64,000 bases of DNA from Hymenobacter puniceus (GTDB lineage Bacteria > Bacteroidota > Bacteroidia > Cytophagales > Hymenobacteraceae). The notes under the pieces are model-generated. The model was given only the letters and a program-made list of their open reading frames with translations, was not told the origin of the DNA and searched no databases. Position numbers and translations under genes: made by a program. Positions 61,459 through 64,000 of the stretch are shown here, piece by piece (within the stretch, counting starts at the first letter, position 1; each line of letters starts with the position of its first letter). Location: NCBI RefSeq assembly GCF_014333525.1, contig NZ_JACSCX010000002.1:1-64000 (forward strand), read 5' to 3'.

Positions 61459-61905
61459 CTATTTCCGCTTTCGGGCGAAAAACTCGCGCATGACGTTACC
61501 GCACTCGTTGGCCAGCACGCCAGATACTACCTCGGCCTTGGGATGCAGCAGCTGGCCGTGGCGGCGGTACCCAAATTTGGGCTCGTCGGCGCCGTATACC
61601 ACACGCCGCAGCTGGGCCCAGGCCGTGGCGCCGGCGCACATCACGCAGGGCTCCACGGTCACGTAGAGGGTGCAGTCGGTGAGGTACTTGTTGCCGAGGT
61701 GGTTGGCGGCGGCCGTCAGGGCCAGCATTTCGGCGTGGGCCGTTACGTCGCGCAGCTTCTCGGTCTGGTTGTAGGCCCGCGCAATAATCTGCCCGTCCAG
61801 CACTACCACCGCCCCAATCGGAATTTCCTCTTCCGCAAACGCATAGCGCGCCTGCTTGAGCGCCTCACGCATGTAGTGGTCGTCGGAATAGATGGAAAGG
61901 GGCAT
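61459..61905 (-). CDS. tadA: tRNA-specific adenosine deaminase TadA
   Basis: TadA converts the wobble adenosine of tRNA-Arg to inosine. The 148-residue cytidine-deaminase-fold protein has H57-A-E59 and P86-C87-x2-C90, the zinc and proton-shuttle residues, plus a C-terminal MREFFARKRK that fits the TadA tail. The ATG at 61905 is preferred over one 23 codons upstream, which lies in repeat H. A nucleoside deaminase with another substrate is possible but less likely. Confidence 0.88.
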   Translation of the reverse strand: MPLSIYSDDHYMREALKQARYAFAEEEIPIGAVVVLDGQIIARAYNQTEKLRDVTAHAEMLALTAAANHLGNKYLTDCTLYVTVEPCVMCAGATAWAQLRRVVYGADEPKFGYRRHGQLLHPKAEVVSGVLANECGNVMREFFARKRK

Positions 61906-61917
61906 TCGGTAATTTAC

Positions 61918-62086
61918 TGTCATTGCGAGGAGGCACGACGAAGCAATCCTTCCTTTAAAAGTTGTGAGCGTCAATTAAGCGACAATCCCTCCGGCGTTAG
62001 GTTACTAACCTACTGCTGGAGGGCTTGTCTCTAAGGGAAGTGTCTGCCACGAGAGGAAGGATTGCTTCGCTCCGCTCGCAATGACA
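61918..62086. repeat. Composite GTCAT element, copy H (short form)
   Basis: The element starts TGTCATTGCGAGGAGGCACG as in copy F and ends GCTCGCAATGACA at 62086. The centre has CCCTCCGG...GGAGGGCTT with an AGGTTACTAACCT loop. TCTGCCACGAGAGGAAGGAT is shared with F. It lacks the ~20 bases that F carries in each arm. It ends 12 bases upstream of the tadA start. Confidence 0.9.
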
Positions 62087-62091
62087 CGTAG

Positions 62092-62658
62092 TTACTTCAT
62101 CACAATGCTGTTCATCACGGCGCGGGCAGTGGGCTGCCACTGGGGCTGCTCGTCGGCAGGGGCCACGAAGGTGAACACCGTTAGCTGGTCGCCAGTGATG
62201 GTGTACTGCACCATCTGGTAGCGCCGGATAGGGGCCAGGTTGCTGGTGCGGCGGGTGTCGGCCACCGTTGAGACGAACTCCAAAGCCACGAAGTCGCGCT
62301 TGTTGATGGTGCGAATATCCTCGGACAGGAATTCCACCTTGGAGTACATGTTCTGGATGCTGGCCTTGTAGATCTTGAGCAGCAGCGCGTAGTCGCGGCT
62401 GGTGAAGGTGCTCGGCTTCTGGGCCACGCTGAAATCGACGCGGCCGCTATTATTGCTAAACACCGCCAGCGGCTTGCGCGGCGACGGATATTTCGCGGCA
62501 ATGCCATCGTCGGGCAGCGCCTGGAAGCCCTCGGGCACGCCCACCGTGAGACTTTTGGTGATGGCTGTTTTTTTGAGCTTGGGCGCAGCAAACGCGGCCA
62601 GCAGCAGCACAGCCAGCAGCAGCGGCGCCAGGCGCAGGAAACGAACAGAGGTTTTCAT
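62092..62658 (-). CDS. Secreted protein of unknown function
   Basis: The 188-residue product from the ATG at 62658 has a signal peptide or N-terminal anchor (about 1-24). The rest (AVFSNNSGRVDFSVAQKPS, DYALLLKIYKASIQNMYSKVEFL, QWQPTARAVMNSIVMK) loosely recalls PsbP/DcrB-like periplasmic proteins, but I do not claim that family. A TACCTTTG -7 box lies just upstream. Confidence 0.7.
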   Translation of the reverse strand: MKTSVRFLRLAPLLLAVLLLAAFAAPKLKKTAITKSLTVGVPEGFQALPDDGIAAKYPSPRKPLAVFSNNSGRVDFSVAQKPSTFTSRDYALLLKIYKASIQNMYSKVEFLSEDIRTINKRDFVALEFVSTVADTRRTSNLAPIRRYQMVQYTITGDQLTVFTFVAPADEQPQWQPTARAVMNSIVMK

Positions 62659-62665
62659 AGGGCAG

Positions 62666-62673
62666 CAAAGGTA
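62666..62673 (-). promoter_or_regulatory. Likely -7 box of the 62092 gene
   Basis: Read on the minus strand the bases are TACCTTTG, an exact match to TAnnTTTG, only 8 bases before the start codon. The transcript would have a very short leader. No -33 box is clear. Confidence 0.5.
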
Positions 62674-62761
62674 CGACGGAACCCCCGCCGACGGCCGGCG
62701 GGATACCAAAAGGCTCCGAAGCCACAACGACTCCGGAGCCAGAAAAGAGGTGCAAAACACT

Positions 62762-62841
62762 TGTCATTCCGACGTAGGAGGAATCTGAGTTAACGTCGTT
62801 GAGACGGAGCTGACCTAGATTCCTCCTGCATCGGAATGACA
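62762..62841. repeat. GTCAT-type inverted repeat, copy I
   Basis: TGTCATTCCGACGTAGGAGG plus AATCT pairs with AGATTCCTCCTGCATCGGAA plus TGACA with three mismatches; loop about 30 bases. It lies between two minus-strand genes, directly after the 62849 stop. Confidence 0.85.
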
Positions 62842-62848
62842 GCGCTTG

Positions 62849-63301
62849 CTAGCGGCGCTTCTTGGATACCGGCGCCGACGGATACTTGATGCGGACACTC
62901 TTCCAGTACACGTAGTTGCCGGTTTTGGCCTCGATGAGGTAGGTGCCGGCCGGAATGCGGCCTAGGTCTACCGGCTCGCCGGTGTTGTTCTGCGGGTCCA
63001 GCGCCATGGTGTATACGGGCTGCTTTTTGTAGTTGGTCATCACCAGCGTGCCGGGCTTGGTGAACTGCTGCGTGAAGCTGAGCATGATGCTCTGGCCGCT
63101 GGACGCCGGAAATACATCAATGCCCGACAGCGTTTCCACCCGCTTGATGGGGCCAGAAAGCGTGACCGGCTCCACATCCGACTTGGTTTTAACCTCAGTG
63201 CCATCGGCAGCCTTGGTTTTAGTTTTTACCTTAGTCTGGGCCTGCGCGGCCGAAAAGGAGAGGAGCGTGGCGGCCAGCGCGAGCAGTACGGGGCGTTTCA
63301 T
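62849..63301 (-). CDS. Small secreted protein with sorting-domain-like end
   Basis: The 150-residue product from the ATG at 63301 has a signal peptide (about 1-20, ending SAAQAQ), a Lys/Thr-rich stretch (TKVKTKTKAADGTEVKTK) and a beta-rich domain ending PVDLGRIPAGTYLIEAKTGNYVYWKSVRIKYP. That last part resembles the strand pattern of type A sorting domains but is followed by a basic tail (SKKRR) and lacks the usual PNP motif. Function unknown. Confidence 0.7.
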   Translation of the reverse strand: MKRPVLLALAATLLSFSAAQAQTKVKTKTKAADGTEVKTKSDVEPVTLSGPIKRVETLSGIDVFPASSGQSIMLSFTQQFTKPGTLVMTNYKKQPVYTMALDPQNNTGEPVDLGRIPAGTYLIEAKTGNYVYWKSVRIKYPSAPVSKKRR

Positions 63302-63514
63302 TGGAAGCGGAAAAAAGAAGAGTTGGAGCAGATGCAGAACGATTGTGGAGAGGCAGTTTGCATACTCCGTGCCGAACTTACTGCAACGGTACGCAAATGC
63401 CACTGCAAGAACTGAAATCAGCTGTTAACCCCAATTCAACCTGCCTTTTGTCACACTGCGGCCCACGAATTTCTCGTCTTCTCCTGATTTTACTGGTTAC
63501 CTTCGCCTCTATAG
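63302..63514. other. Gene-free spacer upstream of aspS
   Basis: Divergent spacer between the small secreted protein and aspS. A reverse-strand TACCGTTG near 63384-63391 may be a -7 box for the minus-strand gene. TTACCTTCG near 63498-63506 may serve aspS. No reading frame or RNA gene is supported. Confidence 0.55.
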
Positions 63515-63614
63515 TTTAGTGCTTGGTGCTTAGGGCTTGGTGCTTAGGCTGCGTTTAGAGCCCGAGCCCACCCCTGGTAGCCTAAGCACTAAGCACTAAG
63601 CACTAAGCACTAAG
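63515..63614. repeat. Inverted heptamer-repeat array before aspS
   Basis: Left words TTAGTGC-TTGGTGC-TTAGGGC-TTGGTGC-TTAGG face CCTAAGC-ACTAAGC-ACTAAGC-ACTAAGC-ACTAAG on the right. The right side is a clean heptamer tandem repeat of four-plus units. It ends 5 bases before the aspS ATG. The word matches that at 15649-15780 before ccmC. Confidence 0.9.
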
Positions 63615-63619
63615 ACAAC

Positions 63620-64000
63620 ATGCTCCGGACGCATACCTGCGGCGAACTTCGCCCCGAACACATTGGCCAAACCGTCACGCTCTGCGGCTGGGTGCAGCGC
63701 ACCCGCGACAAAGGCGGCATTCTGTGGGTGGACTTGCGCGACCGGTACGGCCTCACGCAGCTGGCCCTGGAAGAAGGCGTGGAAACGGCTGAAGTGCGCG
63801 AGCAGGCCCGCCAGCTGGGCCGCGAGTTTGTGCTCAGCGTAACTGGCAAAGTGGCCGAGCGCCACTCCAAAAACGACAAAATGCCCACCGGCGGCATCGA
63901 AATCCGGGTGGAAAGCATCGAGGTGCTCAACCCCGCCAAGCTGCCGCCCTTCCTGATTGAGGACGACACCGACGGCGGCGACGACTTGCGCATGAAATTC
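63620..64000 (+). CDS. aspS: Aspartate--tRNA ligase, N-terminal part
   Basis: Aspartyl-tRNA synthetase charges tRNA-Asp. The 127 codons present encode the N-terminal OB-fold anticodon-binding domain: [27 protein letters not shown] and [14 protein letters not shown], then [20 protein letters not shown]. The gene continues past the window end, so catalytic motifs are not visible. It starts 5 bases after the repeat array, which occupies the position of any SD sequence. Confidence 0.93.
   Translation, partial: MLRTHTCGELRPEHIGQTVTLCGWVQRTRDKGGILWVDLRDRYGLTQLALEEGVETAEVREQARQLGREFVLSVTGKVAERHSKNDKMPTGGIEIRVESIEVLNPAKLPPFLIEDDTDGGDDLRMKF

Noticed and set aside
7886..62841. Insertion sequences or transposon ends
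   Set aside because: The GTCAT hairpins have no open reading frame inside and no transposase nearby; described as non-autonomous repeats only.
63515..63614. CRISPR-like array
   Set aside because: Units are 7 bases with no spacers, arranged as inverted arms; no cas genes in the window.

Overview
The window looks like a chromosomal segment of a high-GC Bacteroidota, most likely a Hymenobacter or close relative (Cytophagales). Four things point there: type IX secretion (T9SS) genes porU, porV and porZ with several cargo proteins carrying C-terminal sorting domains; TAnnTTTG-type -7 promoter boxes; few Shine-Dalgarno sites; and a Bacteroidota-style Ccm cluster. The species assignment is inference. 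There is no phage, IS transposase, CRISPR array or tRNA. Most genes are housekeeping or envelope genes.

Layout. 1-71 is the 3' end of a 5S rRNA. 414-7862 (minus): an M16 peptidase-like protein without its zinc site, porV, porU and pssA. 8016-14847: a glyoxalase-II-like hydrolase, an FAD oxidoreductase, a very large TolB-propeller/outer-membrane-barrel fusion and a secreted beta-helix protein. 15006-19951: ccmB, ccmC, ccmD, ccmE and ccmF for cytochrome c maturation. 20044-23790: two T9SS cargo proteins. 23980-28939: a DUF2520 protein, a ferredoxin/iscX pair, kdsC, a cold-shock gene, a UbiA prenyltransferase and a BamA/TamA-like barrel. 29093-32958: a compact GT2 / NodS-like methyltransferase / PIG-L deacetylase / acyl-CoA dehydrogenase-like cassette, the best candidate for an undescribed pathway. 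33833-42263: purH, then the rod-shape genes mreB, mreC, mreD, mrdA and rodA. 42365-47978: two convergent GT-C-like membrane proteins, a conserved unknown, a second ferredoxin with an overlapping membrane protein, and thymidine kinase. 48037-51240: porZ and recO. 51462-56508: four tandem FKBP-type prolyl isomerases, nrnA and, divergently, ndk; this resembles the gldI neighbourhood of gliding bacteria. 56617-64000: an AAA ATPase, a nucleoside MFS transporter, an old-yellow-enzyme reductase, superoxide dismutase, tadA, two small secreted proteins and the start of aspS.

The most striking structure not explained by genes is the set of intergenic inverted repeats. One class is long hairpins beginning with GTCAT whose arms differ between copies but match within each copy; many end 12-27 nt before a start codon. 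Two copies (51246-51454 and 61918-62086) share an interior and differ by about 20 bp added to both arms. A second class consists of inverted arrays of short repeated words, heptamers in three of the four, lying 1-10 nt before the start codons of ccmC, iscX, mreC and aspS.

How the genes fit together: porU, porV and porZ handle export, sorting-domain cleavage and surface attachment of cargo, several examples of which are encoded here. The periplasmic isomerases plausibly assist folding of envelope proteins. Mre/Mrd/Rod controls sidewall growth, and Ccm supplies c-type cytochromes.
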